From the NCBI RefSeq assembly GCF_009905435.1, contig NZ_JAAAMT010000002.1, forward strand, positions 211,497 to 275,496: a stretch of DNA of 64,000 nt, read 5' to 3'. This document shows positions 7,759-16,980 of this stretch, one piece after another. The notes beneath the pieces are model-generated. The model was given only the letters and a program-made list of their open reading frames with translations. It did no database searches and was not told the origin of the DNA. This stretch comes from Pseudomonas sp. R5(2019). Lineage in GTDB: Bacteria; Pseudomonadota; Gammaproteobacteria; Pseudomonadales; Pseudomonadaceae. Made by a program: the position numbers and the translations under genes. Positions within the stretch are counted from its first letter, which is position 1; each line of letters opens with the position of its first letter.

Positions 7759-8613
7759 TCAACGGCGTACAAATAAATTCCTCCATACAGACAACTCAAC
7801 TCTGGGGTAGGCCTTCACGCCTCTATAATCATCACGACTCCTATCGATATAAACTTCATTTGGATAATTGGAGAATTCAGAGCCATTTTTAAACCGCCCT
7901 TTTGTGAAGTCATAAAATTTAGAAAACTCATCAGCCGAGGGCGAGAGGGCAATCTCATTTTCGTACCCCTTAACTATCTTTGAGGACACATTAGCAAACC
8001 CCTCGATAAACGGTTTTTTTCCGGCAGCACTATGGCATGCCAAAACATCTACCAAGTCGTATTTATCGACCTGCACACCCGCCTTCGACAAGAGCCTCAT
8101 GACATCCTTCGGATACTGCTTTTTACCGTCTATATCTAAATAACCCCGACCTTTACGATCCACATTCCCATGTGAGTTAATATACAACCGCCTACCAGAC
8201 TCATCTGTAAAACTCGTACCCCCTTCACCTATACGCCGAATATTGAACATGCCTCCAATTTTTATCGACTTAGCCATAAACCCCGTGGAGTCTGTGAAAT
8301 TGATCGGATCACCAGAGCAATAGCAGTACGGATTAATACCTCCCTTACCAAAAGGGCTCCAACCATCAGGGCTATTGAAGCGCATCAATACTACGTTGAA
8401 AGCACGATACCCATTCCCCAGCATGTAGCCTGTTATCTGCCTCTCCTCAAGCTGGCCATTGAAGCCTATTAGCGAAGAGGCCTCATCCGCTAGACGATGT
8501 CCATAAGGGGGATAGGCAAACTTGAGCGCCCCTACATGCCTTGCGCCCAAGACCGTTCCTGAACGATCAGTCTGCAACAGCATTGCAAAGGAAGTAGAAA
8601 GCTGAGTGTTCAT
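7759..8613 (-). CDS. RHS repeat-associated core protein with putative cysteine-protease-like tip (RHS2)
   Basis: A 284-residue orphan RHS-tip protein; the ATG at 8613 was chosen to match the start of the RHS core. Residues 11-112 hold the core: LLQTDRSG, PPYGHRLAD, LIGFNGQLEE, GNGYRAFNVVLMRFNSPDGW, SPFGKGG and the DPINFTDSTGF junction after which tips diverge. The tip (113-284) contains RRLYINSHGN (His148-Gly149) and DLVDVLACHSA (Ala192-Cys193). Each follows a hydrophobic strand, as in the His-Gly/Ala-Cys dyad of clan CD cysteine peptidases. That reading is inference. No signal peptide or secretion domain is present. Its GC content is lower than its surroundings. Confidence 0.75.
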   Translation of the reverse strand: MNTQLSTSFAMLLQTDRSGTVLGARHVGALKFAYPPYGHRLADEASSLIGFNGQLEERQITGYMLGNGYRAFNVVLMRFNSPDGWSPFGKGGINPYCYCSGDPINFTDSTGFMAKSIKIGGMFNIRRIGEGGTSFTDESGRRLYINSHGNVDRKGRGYLDIDGKKQYPKDVMRLLSKAGVQVDKYDLVDVLACHSAAGKKPFIEGFANVSSKIVKGYENEIALSPSADEFSKFYDFTKGRFKNGSEFSNYPNEVYIDRSRDDYRGVKAYPRVELSVWRNLFVRR

Positions 8614-8737
8614 GGCTGAGTCGCTCACTCTGTAGAAAATAACGTCCAGTATCCTCCACTCACAAAAGCTGAACACCTGACAGAACAGCTAGGTATTTTC
8701 CACTTTCAAAGGTTCATACCGATGGCGAGCAAGCCCA

Positions 8738-8981
8738 TGCAGGAGCCGCCGGCTTGCCCGCGAGGCGTCGTACCTGGCACACCGCGGTGCGCCTATCGCT
8801 GGCAAGCCATGCTCCTACAGGCGCTTGCCCGGAACTTGCCTAACCCGCCCCCCGCCACCTAGTCTGTCGCCCATCTCCACCGGAACCCGCCCCTCATGCG
8901 ACACGCCCAGACCTGGCGCGAACAGCTTTACGTCATCATCTTCCAGACCGATACCGTGGCCGGCCGGCGCTTCGACAGTGC
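8738..8981 (+). repeat. Direct repeat, copy 2: upstream region and 5' end of the ion channel gene
   Basis: Partner of 7479-7710. It begins with REP-like sequence (gccggcttgcccgcgaggcg) and extends into codon 29 of the intact channel gene. The two copies bracket RHS2, which defines the duplicated unit. Confidence 0.9.
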
Positions 8982-9720
8982 GCTGCTACTGATCATCCTC
9001 GCAAGCCTTGTCACGGTGATCCTCGACAGCATCGACACCGTGCACCGCGATTACGCAGGGCTGTTGGCCGGGATCGAGTGGGGATTTACCGGGATATTTC
9101 TGATCGAGTATCTGCTGCGCCTGTATTGCTCGCCCAAGCCGCTGCGCTACGCCTTCAGCTTTTACGGACTGGTGGATTTGCTGGCGATCGTGCCGGGCGT
9201 GATCGCCCTGTATTACGCCGATGCCCAGTACCTGCTGATCATCCGGATCATCCGGATGCTGCGGATTTTCCGGGTGCTCAAGCTCAGCCCGTATCTGAAG
9301 CAAGCCAACTACTTGATGTCGGCCCTGCGCGGCAGCAAGCAGAAGATCATTGTGTTTCTGCTCACGGTCTCGACGCTGGTGACGGTGTTCGGCACGATGA
9401 TGTATGTGGTCGAAGGCCCCGAGCATGGCTTTACCAGTATTCCCAAGGGCATTTATTGGGCGATCGTGACCCTGACCACCGTGGGCTTTGGCGATATCGT
9501 GCCCAAGACACCGCTGGGCCAGGTGTTGTCGTCGCTGGTGATGATCACCGGTTATTCGATCATCGCCGTGCCCACCGGGATTTTCACTGCCGAATTGGCC
9601 AACGCCATGCGCGGCGAGCAGCTGCAACATGATTGCCCGGTGTGCCGCAAAAACACTCATGACCACGGCGCGGCGTTTTGTTCGCGGTGTGGCAATGCCT
9701 TGTTCAAGAAGCTGGAATAA
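8896..9720 (+). CDS. Voltage-gated-type ion (potassium) channel with C-terminal zinc ribbon
   Basis: A 274-residue six-helix channel. Membrane segments run from about residue 28 to 230. Residues 117-130 (RIIRMLRIFRVLKL) look like an S4 voltage sensor with regularly spaced Arg. The pore loop carries the K+ filter TTVGFGD (194-200). The C-terminus has two Cys pairs, C247/C250 and C262/C265, typical of a zinc ribbon. It should sit in the inner membrane as a tetramer. Upstream DNA and the first 28 codons are duplicated at 7479-7710. Potassium selectivity is inferred from the filter. Confidence 0.88.
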   Translation: MRHAQTWREQLYVIIFQTDTVAGRRFDSALLLIILASLVTVILDSIDTVHRDYAGLLAGIEWGFTGIFLIEYLLRLYCSPKPLRYAFSFYGLVDLLAIVPGVIALYYADAQYLLIIRIIRMLRIFRVLKLSPYLKQANYLMSALRGSKQKIIVFLLTVSTLVTVFGTMMYVVEGPEHGFTSIPKGIYWAIVTLTTVGFGDIVPKTPLGQVLSSLVMITGYSIIAVPTGIFTAELANAMRGEQLQHDCPVCRKNTHDHGAAFCSRCGNALFKKLE

Positions 9721-9814
9721 GCGCCTCACTTTTTGATCTTTTAGTCAGCCCTCGCCGACCGTTATAGTCGCCGACACAATGCCTCACCCTAATAACCAAC
9801 AAGGATCGCGTTCA

Positions 9815-10813
9815 GTGAAAAAACTCTTCAGCGCCTCGCTTCTGGCCGCAGGCCTGGCCTTTGGCAGCCTTGCCCAGGCTGCGCCTACCCTGCTCAACGT
9901 GTCGTACGACGTGATGCGGGACTTCTACAAGGACTACAACGCTGCCTTCCAGAAGCACTGGGAAAAAGAGCACAACGAGAAGATCAATCTGCAGATGTCG
10001 TTCGGCGGCTCGAGCAAGCAGGCCCGTTCGGTAATCGATGGTCTGCCCGCCGATGTCATCACCATGAACATGGCCACCGACATCAATGCCCTGGCTGACA
10101 ATGGCAAGCTGGTGCCGGACAACTGGGTCACCCGCCTGCCGAACAACAGCGCACCGTTCACCTCGGCCACCGTATTTATCGTGCGCAAGGGCAACCCCAA
10201 GGCACTGAAGGACTGGCCGGACCTGCTCAAGGACGGTGTGCAAGTGATCGTGCCCAACCCCAAGACTTCGGGTAACGGCCGCTACACCTACCTGTCGGCC
10301 TGGGGTTATGTACTCAAGAACGGTGGCGATGAACCCAAGGCCAAGGACTTTGTCGGCAAGCTGTTCAAGCAGGCGCCGGTGCTGGACACCGGTGGCCGCG
10401 CCGCGACCACGACGTTCATGACCAACCAGATCGGCGACGTGCTGGTGACCTTCGAGAACGAAGCGGAGATGATTGCCCGCGAGTTCGGTCGCGACCAGTT
10501 CGAGGTGATCTACCCGAGTGTCTCGGCTGAAGCCGAGCCGCCGGTCAGCGTGGTCGACAAGGTGGTCGACAAGAAAGGCAGCCGCGCGGCCGCCGAGGAG
10601 TACTTGAAGTACCTGTGGTCGCCTGAAGCCCAGGAAATCGCCGCCAACAACTACCTGCGCCCACGCGATCCTGCCGTGCTGGCCAAGTACACCGACCGTT
10701 TCCCGAAAGTCGACTTCCTGTCGGTGGAGAAGACCTTTGGCGACTGGCGCACCGTGCAGAAGACCCACTTCAATGATGGCGGGATTTTCGATCAGATCTA
10801 TAGCGGCCAGTAA
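9815..10813 (+). CDS. sbp: Sulfate ABC transporter substrate-binding protein
   Basis: A 332-residue periplasmic binding protein. The GTG at 9815, behind AAGGA, gives a clean signal peptide (KKLFSASLLAAGLAFGSLAQ) cleaved near AQA-A. The block VIVPNPKTSGNGRYTYLSAW is the sulfate/thiosulfate-binding signature. It delivers sulfate to the CysTWA permease. No cysT, cysW or cysA follows: a REP element and an oppositely oriented dehydrogenase come next. This copy must therefore use a permease encoded elsewhere. Confidence 0.9.
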   Translation: MKKLFSASLLAAGLAFGSLAQAAPTLLNVSYDVMRDFYKDYNAAFQKHWEKEHNEKINLQMSFGGSSKQARSVIDGLPADVITMNMATDINALADNGKLVPDNWVTRLPNNSAPFTSATVFIVRKGNPKALKDWPDLLKDGVQVIVPNPKTSGNGRYTYLSAWGYVLKNGGDEPKAKDFVGKLFKQAPVLDTGGRAATTTFMTNQIGDVLVTFENEAEMIAREFGRDQFEVIYPSVSAEAEPPVSVVDKVVDKKGSRAAAEEYLKYLWSPEAQEIAANNYLRPRDPAVLAKYTDRFPKVDFLSVEKTFGDWRTVQKTHFNDGGIFDQIYSGQ

Positions 10814-10871
10814 TCAGGTATAGACCGCGTTGACGCTATTCGCGGGACTTAATGTAAGAGCCAGGCTGCTC

Positions 10872-11025
10872 CAATGCCGGTCAGTTAAAGAGTGGAACGC
10901 CGAAAACCTGTGGGAGCGGATTTATCCGCGAATTCAGACACCGCGGTTTTTCAGGCATTACGCGGCGCCTTCATTCGCGGATAAATCCGCTCCCACATGG
11001 ATCTCGCCTTAACTGACTGGCATTG
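10872..11025. repeat. Composite palindrome: outer inverted repeat around a REP pair
   Basis: Outer arms CAATGCCGGTCAGTTAA (10872-10888) and TTAACTGACTGGCATTG (11009-11025) are complementary except for one base. Inside them lies a REP pair, 10909-10997, of the TGTGGGAGCGGATTTATCCG type. The same composite occurs at 47115-47268, and its left arm recurs at 63839-63857. Confidence 0.85.
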
Positions 11026-11081
11026 GGGCAAGCCCGACTCCTACCGGTTTCGCGTTAGGCCTGCGAAGCTTTTACGTTCCG

Positions 11082-12575
11082 CTAAACCTTGATCAACACC
11101 GACTTCAATTCGGTGTAATGCTCAATCGCCGCCGCCCCCATCTCCCTTCCCAGCCCCGACATCTTGTAGCCGCCAAACGGCAGGCTCGGGTCCAGCGCGC
11201 TGTGGCAGTTCACCCACACCGAGCCTGACTTGATCCGCGGAATCATCCGGTGCACCGCCGCCAGGTCGTTCGACCAGATGCTCGCACCCAAGCCATAACG
11301 GTTGTCGTTGGCCAGCCGCACGGCATCCTCGATGTCATCGAACGGCACCGCCACCAGCACCGGTCCGAAGATTTCTTCCTGCACCAGCGGCCCGTGTTGC
11401 GACACGCCGGTCAGCACTGTCGGCTTGACGAAATACCCGGGGCCAAACATCTCGCCGCCACAGGCCACGGTGGCGCCCAGCTCACGCCCGCGCTCGATAT
11501 AGCTGTACACCCGCTCTTGCTGGCGCGCCGAAATCAGCGGCCCCATGGCCACGCTCGGGTCCATGCCGCTGCCCAGCTTCATGCCATTGGCGATGTCGAC
11601 GATATCGCCCACCACGTTGTCGAAATGCTTGCGCTGCACATACAGCCGGGAACCGGCGCAGCAGACCTGGCCCTGATTGAAGAAGATCGCACTGGCGGCA
11701 CCGGCAGCGGCTTGCTTGAGGTCGGCATCGCCCATGACGATGGTCGGTGATTTACCGCCCAGCTCCAGGGTCACGCGGGTCATGGAATCCATCGCTGCCT
11801 TGCCGATCATCTTGCCGACTTCGGTGGAGCCGGTGAAGGTCAGCTTGTCCACGTCCGGATGCCGGGACAACGCCGCGCCGGCCACCGCGCCGGTGCCGGT
11901 CACGACGTTGAAGACTCCGGCCGGGTAGCCCGCCTCCAGCACCAGCTCGGCCAGTTTCAGCGCGCTGAGCGGGGTTTCGTCGGCCGGCTTGAGCACCACG
12001 GTGCAGCCGGTCGCCAGCGCAGGTCCCAGTTTCCAGCAGGCCAGCAATAGGGGGAAGTTCCAGGCGACGATGGCGCCGACCACGCCCACCGCTTCACGCC
12101 GCACAAAGGCGTGAAAGTCGCCCTCGGGCATCAGCGGTAGCGACGGGTCCACGGTACTGCCCTGGATCTTGGTCGCCCAGCCGGCCATGTAGCGCAGAAA
12201 ATCGATCGACAGCTGCACGTCCATCACCTGGGCGACAGCGGCGCTCTTGCCGTTGTTCAGGCATTCGAGCTGGGCGAGGATTTGCGCGTCGCGTTCCAGC
12301 AGGTCAGCCAGCCGCCACAACAGGTTTTGCCGCTCGCGCGGGCGCATGCGGCTCCAGGCCGAGTCCTCAAAGGCCTGGCGGGCCACGGCAACGGCCAGGT
12401 CAACGTCTTCGTGGCTGGCTGCGGGCACTTCGGCCAGCGGCTGGCCGGTCGCGGGGTTGCGCAGGGTCAGGGTGCTGCCGTCACGTGCGGTCAGCCACTG
12501 CTCGCCGATCAGCATTTTCTGCGGGCGGGCAAGGAACGCCTCGGTTTGGGGGTTGAGCGCGAAGGTCGAATGCAT
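11082..12575 (-). CDS. Aldehyde dehydrogenase, phenylacetaldehyde dehydrogenase-like
   Basis: A 497-residue NAD-dependent aldehyde dehydrogenase; the ATG at 12575 (MHSTFALNPQTEAFL) was preferred over upstream codons. AWNFPLLLA (171-179) and FTGSTEVG (247-254) form the cofactor site, Glu271 (LELGGKSP) is the general base, and the nucleophile is Cys305 in FNQGQVCCAGSR. Length and wording resemble Pseudomonas PeaE/FeaB phenylacetaldehyde dehydrogenases, but substrate cannot be read from sequence. It is monocistronic, with REP elements on both sides. Confidence 0.85.
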   Translation of the reverse strand: MHSTFALNPQTEAFLARPQKMLIGEQWLTARDGSTLTLRNPATGQPLAEVPAASHEDVDLAVAVARQAFEDSAWSRMRPRERQNLLWRLADLLERDAQILAQLECLNNGKSAAVAQVMDVQLSIDFLRYMAGWATKIQGSTVDPSLPLMPEGDFHAFVRREAVGVVGAIVAWNFPLLLACWKLGPALATGCTVVLKPADETPLSALKLAELVLEAGYPAGVFNVVTGTGAVAGAALSRHPDVDKLTFTGSTEVGKMIGKAAMDSMTRVTLELGGKSPTIVMGDADLKQAAAGAASAIFFNQGQVCCAGSRLYVQRKHFDNVVGDIVDIANGMKLGSGMDPSVAMGPLISARQQERVYSYIERGRELGATVACGGEMFGPGYFVKPTVLTGVSQHGPLVQEEIFGPVLVAVPFDDIEDAVRLANDNRYGLGASIWSNDLAAVHRMIPRIKSGSVWVNCHSALDPSLPFGGYKMSGLGREMGAAAIEHYTELKSVLIKV

Positions 12576-12780
12576 GGGGGCGGGCTCTTGTTGTGATCTG
12601 ATGCACTCATTGAGCAACCGCTGTGCCAATGGCCACAAAACAACTCAAGCCATTGATTTTTATTGATTTTATTTCGATAAAAACACGCTTCAAAAATCTT
12701 CGGTGTCGCAATCTGGAACAGCTGTCGCGCCTGTCGCCGAGACACGGCGTCTCAACAGCAAAGGGAAGCGGGTGGCGCCG

Positions 12781-12879
12781 GGGCTGCTTTGCAGCCCATC
12801 GCGCCCAGGTGCGCTCCTACATGCGTTACGCGATCTGTGTAGGAGCGCACCTGGGCGCGATGGGCCGTGCAACAGCCCC
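12781..12879. repeat. REP palindrome pair between aldehyde dehydrogenase and ydiJ
   Basis: Left arm 12781-12822 ends in GCGCCCAGGTGCGCTCCTAC and right arm 12837-12865 begins TGTAGGAGCGCACCTGGGCG. They fill the 3' side of the ydiJ gene and may end its transcript. The rest of 12576-12780 is AT-rich and could hold the aldehyde dehydrogenase promoter; no other feature is seen. Confidence 0.85.
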
Positions 12880-12891
12880 AACCCGCCTGAG

Positions 12892-15800
12892 TCAGGCTTT
12901 GAGCGCTTCGAGCACCACCTGCAACGGATGGCGCAGTTGCTGGTCAGCAAAGCGCTTCACCTGGCTGCGGCACGAATAGCCGGTCGCCAGCGCTTCGCCT
13001 TCCTTCTGCAATTGCCCGGCCCAGGACTGATCGAAGATGATCCGCGAGGTTTCCTGGTTGCGCGCTTCGTGGCCATAGGTGCCCGACATGCCGCAGCAAC
13101 CGGTCGCCTGGGTCACCAGCTTGAGCCCCAGGCGGGCGAACACCTGTTCCCACTGGCGGGTGCTGGCCGGTACGTTGGTTTTCTCGGTGCAGTGCGCCAG
13201 CAGGCGGAACGGCACTGCGTGGGTCGGCTGGCCGGCATGCTCGGGCAGCACATCGAGCAGCCACTCCTGCGGCAGCTCCACCTGCGGGCATTTGCGCAGG
13301 TCCGGAACCTTTTGATATTCCTGGCGATACACCAGGGTCATGGCCGGGTCCAGGCCCACCAGCCGGACGCCGCAATCACTCAGCGCTTGCAGCTGGTTGG
13401 CGTTGCGAATGGCCGCCTTGTTGAACGCCGACAAAAAGCCCTGCACATGCAGCGGTTTGCCGTTGGCGCTGTAAGGCGCCAGGTAAACCCGGTAACCCAG
13501 CTGGGTCACCAGCTCGATAAACGCGGCCAGCAGCGGGGTTTCGAAGTAGCGGGTGAACGCATCCTGCACCAATACCACGCTGTGATCGCGCTGGGCCGGG
13601 GTCAGCCCGCGCAGGTTGGCCGGGGTCGCCACGCCCACGCGGCAACGGTTGAGCGTGGCCTGGAAATCGAAGCGGCTGATCAGCGGGCTGTCGATCATGC
13701 CGACCTGCTTGACCAGCAGGTTTTTCACCAGGTTCGAGCCCATCAGGCCGTTGTACAGCCCCGGCAAACGTGCCAGGTACGGAATGCTGAACTCCAGCGA
13801 GCCGATCAGGTAATCGCGGATCGGGCGCAGGTAGCGACCGTGGTAAAGCTCCAGGAAGCGCGAGCGAAACTCCGGCACATTGACCTTGATCGGGCACTGC
13901 CCGGCGCAGGACTTGCACGCCAGGCAACCGGCCATGGCGTCATAGACTTCATGGGAGAAGTCCGCCTGGCCCTGACGTTGCGCACGGCTGTTGCGCAACC
14001 GTTGCGCCAAGCCCTTGAGCCAGCCCACCGGGCGCTGCGCGGCCGCCAGCACATCCACGTTGGCCGCCCCTTGCAGCCGCAGCCATTCACGAATCAGCGA
14101 CGCACGGCCCTTGGGCGAATGCTGGCGTTGGCGGGTGGCTTTCCACGAGGGGCACATGGCGTCGTTGGGGTCGAAGTTGTAGCAGGCGCCGTTGCCGTTG
14201 CAGTGCACGGCGCTGCCGAAGCTTTCCCAGACACGCTCATCGATCTGCCGGTCGAGGTCGCCGCGCATCGTCACTTCATCCACTTTCAGCAGCGCTTCGG
14301 TGCTGTTCAGCGGCGTGCAGATCTTGCCGGGGTTGAGTTGGTTGTGCGGGTCGAAGGCGCTTTTCAGGGCCTGCAGCGACGGGTACAGGTCGCCGAAGAA
14401 TTTCGGCGCGTATTCCGAGCGCACGCCCTTGCCATGTTCGCCCCAGAGCAGGCCGCCGTAGCGCTGGGTCAGCTGCGCCACGCCATCGGAAATTGGTCGC
14501 ACCAGTGCCGCCTGGGCGGGGTCTTTCATGTCCAGCGCCGGACGCACGTGCAGCACGCCGGCATCGACGTGGCCAAACATGCCGTACTGCAGGCCATAGC
14601 TGTCGAGCAAGGCGCGGAACTCAGCGATGTAGTCGGCCAGCTGCTCGGGCGGCACGGCGGTGTCTTCCACGAACGGCTGCGGGCGCACTTCGCCCTGCAC
14701 GTTGCCCAGTAGACCGACCGAGCGCTTGCGCATGGTGTAGACGCGGGTCACGGCTTCCTGGCCGGCGGCCAGGGTGTGGCCCAGACGCTCGACCGCCTTG
14801 TCGTTCTGCAGGTGCTCGACAAACGCGCTCACCCGCGCGTTGACTTCCTCAGGGTCGTCGCCGCAGAACTCGACCAGGTTGATGCCCAGGGTCGGGCGCG
14901 CCGGATCTTCCGGGAAGTACTCCGAGACGCTGTGCCAGACGATGTCTTTCATCGCCAGCATCAGCACCTTGGAGTCGACCGTTTCGATCGACAGCGGCTT
15001 GAGCTCAAGCAAGGCGCGGGCATCGCGCAGGGCGTCCATGAAGCTGGCGTAGCGCACGTTCACCAGCACCGCGTACTTGGGAATCGGCAGCACATTGAGC
15101 TTGGCCTCGACCACAAAGCCCAGCGAGCCTTCGGCGCCGCAGAGCACGCTGTTGAGGTTGAAGCGGCCCTGTTCATCGCGCAGGTGCGCCAGGTCGTAGC
15201 CGGTCAGGCAGCGGTTGAGTTTGGGAAAGCAAGCGTCGATCAGTTCGGCTTTTTCAGCGTTGATCTGGCGTGCGATGCGATAGACCTCGCCGCTGCGATC
15301 CTGGCGAGCGCACTGGCGCTCAAGCTCTTCATCGCTGATCGGCTGGGTGTGCAGGTGCTCGCCGCCGAGCAGGACGCTGTCCAGCTCCAGCACGTGGTCG
15401 CGGGTTTTGCCGTAGGTGCAGCTGCCCTGGCCGCTGGCGTCGGTGTTGATCATGCCGCCGACGGTGGCGCGGTTGGAGGTGGACAGTTCCGGGGCGAAAA
15501 ACAGGCCATGGGCCTTGAGGGCAACGTTGAGCTGGTCCTTCACCACACCGGCCTGCACCCGCACCCAGCGTTCTTCGGCATTGATTTCCAGGATCTTGTT
15601 CATGTGCCGCGACAGGTCGACGACAATCCCGTCGGTCAGCGACTGGCCGTTGGTGCCGGTGCCGCCACCGCGCGGGGTGAGCTTGACCTCACGGAACGCC
15701 GGCCTGGCCATCAGCGCGGCGACTCGCGCCACATCGTCGGCATCCAGCGGAAACACGGCCGCCTGCGGCAGGCGCTGGTAGATGGAGTTGTCGGTGGCCA

Positions 15801-15918
15801 GCACCGTACGGCTGGCGTAGTCGGCACTGATCTGGCCACGGAAGCCGCTGTTGCGCAGGGCCTCCAGAAAATCCTGGTAACTGGAAGCGGTCACGGCCGG
15901 TTGCAGCTGGGCGATCAT
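12892..15918 (-). CDS. ydiJ: FAD- and Fe-S-binding dehydrogenase YdiJ (D-2-hydroxyglutarate-type)
   Basis: A 1008-residue fusion close to E. coli YdiJ in length. The N-terminal FAD-binding PCMH domain includes TPRGGGTGTNGQSLTDG (81-97), followed by an FAD-oxidase C-terminal domain. A 4Fe-4S ferredoxin region near 660-675 (CLACKSCAGQCPIKVN) and a cysteine-rich CCG-type domain (ATGCCGMSGTYGHE) complete the electron path. The YdiJ family oxidises D-2-hydroxy acids, with D-2-hydroxyglutarate reported for some members, and passes electrons to the respiratory chain. A divergent LysR gene starts 161 bp away and is the likely regulator. Confidence 0.88.
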   Translation of the reverse strand: MIAQLQPAVTASSYQDFLEALRNSGFRGQISADYASRTVLATDNSIYQRLPQAAVFPLDADDVARVAALMARPAFREVKLTPRGGGTGTNGQSLTDGIVVDLSRHMNKILEINAEERWVRVQAGVVKDQLNVALKAHGLFFAPELSTSNRATVGGMINTDASGQGSCTYGKTRDHVLELDSVLLGGEHLHTQPISDEELERQCARQDRSGEVYRIARQINAEKAELIDACFPKLNRCLTGYDLAHLRDEQGRFNLNSVLCGAEGSLGFVVEAKLNVLPIPKYAVLVNVRYASFMDALRDARALLELKPLSIETVDSKVLMLAMKDIVWHSVSEYFPEDPARPTLGINLVEFCGDDPEEVNARVSAFVEHLQNDKAVERLGHTLAAGQEAVTRVYTMRKRSVGLLGNVQGEVRPQPFVEDTAVPPEQLADYIAEFRALLDSYGLQYGMFGHVDAGVLHVRPALDMKDPAQAALVRPISDGVAQLTQRYGGLLWGEHGKGVRSEYAPKFFGDLYPSLQALKSAFDPHNQLNPGKICTPLNSTEALLKVDEVTMRGDLDRQIDERVWESFGSAVHCNGNGACYNFDPNDAMCPSWKATRQRQHSPKGRASLIREWLRLQGAANVDVLAAAQRPVGWLKGLAQRLRNSRAQRQGQADFSHEVYDAMAGCLACKSCAGQCPIKVNVPEFRSRFLELYHGRYLRPIRDYLIGSLEFSIPYLARLPGLYNGLMGSNLVKNLLVKQVGMIDSPLISRFDFQATLNRCRVGVATPANLRGLTPAQRDHSVVLVQDAFTRYFETPLLAAFIELVTQLGYRVYLAPYSANGKPLHVQGFLSAFNKAAIRNANQLQALSDCGVRLVGLDPAMTLVYRQEYQKVPDLRKCPQVELPQEWLLDVLPEHAGQPTHAVPFRLLAHCTEKTNVPASTRQWEQVFARLGLKLVTQATGCCGMSGTYGHEARNQETSRIIFDQSWAGQLQKEGEALATGYSCRSQVKRFADQQLRHPLQVVLEALKA

Positions 15919-16079
15919 CGGGGATGCCTCTTTATCATCTGAACTTGAAGAAAACGATCGGTGAAACTTGCCAACGTCGCATAAGTGCTCCAGCCTCTAC
16001 TGCCGAGCTGTGCCAATGTTCCCGGTATTGAGCGCCTGGGGCAAACGGATAATCTTGCCGCTATCGATGACTTTTCTGA

Positions 16080-16964
16080 ATGAATTACCGCCGCCTGACG
16101 CCGTCCATGTCCCTGCTGCTGGCTTTTGAGGCCGCCGCACGCCACGAAAGCTACACCCGCGCCGCCCAGGAGCTGTCGCTGACCCAGAGTGCGGTCAGCC
16201 GTCAGGTCCAGGCGCTGGAGCAACAATTGGGCCTGACCCTGTTCCGCCGCGAGGGCCGCCAGGTGCAGCTGACCGACGTCGGCCGGCTGTATCAGCGCGA
16301 GATGAGCGAGGCGCTGGGGCGCATTCGCAGTGCCACCTTGCAGGCGCTCGCCTATCAGTCCGGCGTCGGTACCTTGCGCCTGGCTACCCTGCCGACCTTC
16401 GGCTCGAAATGGCTGCTACCGCGCCTGCATGACTTTTATGCCGCCCACCCCGGCATGCTGGTGCATATCCATTCACGGATCGAAGCCATCGACTTTGAAA
16501 CCAGCGAGATCGACGCCGCCATTGGCGTCGGCAGCGGCGATTTGCCCGGCCTGATCAGCCACCGCCTGCACGCCGAACAACTGGTGGTGATCGCCAGCCC
16601 CTCGGCCGCCGAACACGTCGAACAGCTGACACCGCAGCAAATCAGCGAATACGTGCTGCTCAACGTTGCCAACAACCCGCATGCCTGGGGCGAATGGTTT
16701 TCCCACCACGGCCTGCCTCACCGGGCCATGCGCCTGGGCCCCAGCTTCGAACTGACCTCACACTTGATCCAGGCGGTGCGCGCCGGCATCGGCATTGGCC
16801 TGGTGCCACGGATTCTGGTGGAAGAGGAATTGCACAACGGTGAGGTCATCAGCCCCGGCGAAGGCATTGCCAGCCAGCGCAGCTACTACCTGATCTACCC
16901 ACCGCGCAACGAGGCACTGCCGTCGTTGCGGGCGTTCAAGCAATGGCTGCTGGCGCAGATCTGA
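16080..16964 (+). CDS. LysR-family regulator, divergent from ydiJ
   Basis: A 294-residue regulator. The N-terminal helix-turn-helix spans about 20-60 (ARHESYTRAAQELSLTQSAV, then VQALEQQLGLTLFRREGRQ) and a substrate-binding domain follows from about 90. The pattern is like the GcvA/AmpR branch of LysR proteins. The 161-bp intergenic space to ydiJ probably holds both promoters. The inducer is unknown; a substrate of YdiJ is a reasonable guess. No strong ribosome site precedes the ATG. Confidence 0.88.
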   Translation: MNYRRLTPSMSLLLAFEAAARHESYTRAAQELSLTQSAVSRQVQALEQQLGLTLFRREGRQVQLTDVGRLYQREMSEALGRIRSATLQALAYQSGVGTLRLATLPTFGSKWLLPRLHDFYAAHPGMLVHIHSRIEAIDFETSEIDAAIGVGSGDLPGLISHRLHAEQLVVIASPSAAEHVEQLTPQQISEYVLLNVANNPHAWGEWFSHHGLPHRAMRLGPSFELTSHLIQAVRAGIGIGLVPRILVEEELHNGEVISPGEGIASQRSYYLIYPPRNEALPSLRAFKQWLLAQI

Positions 16965-16980
16965 TCGTCCAGAGCGCCCG

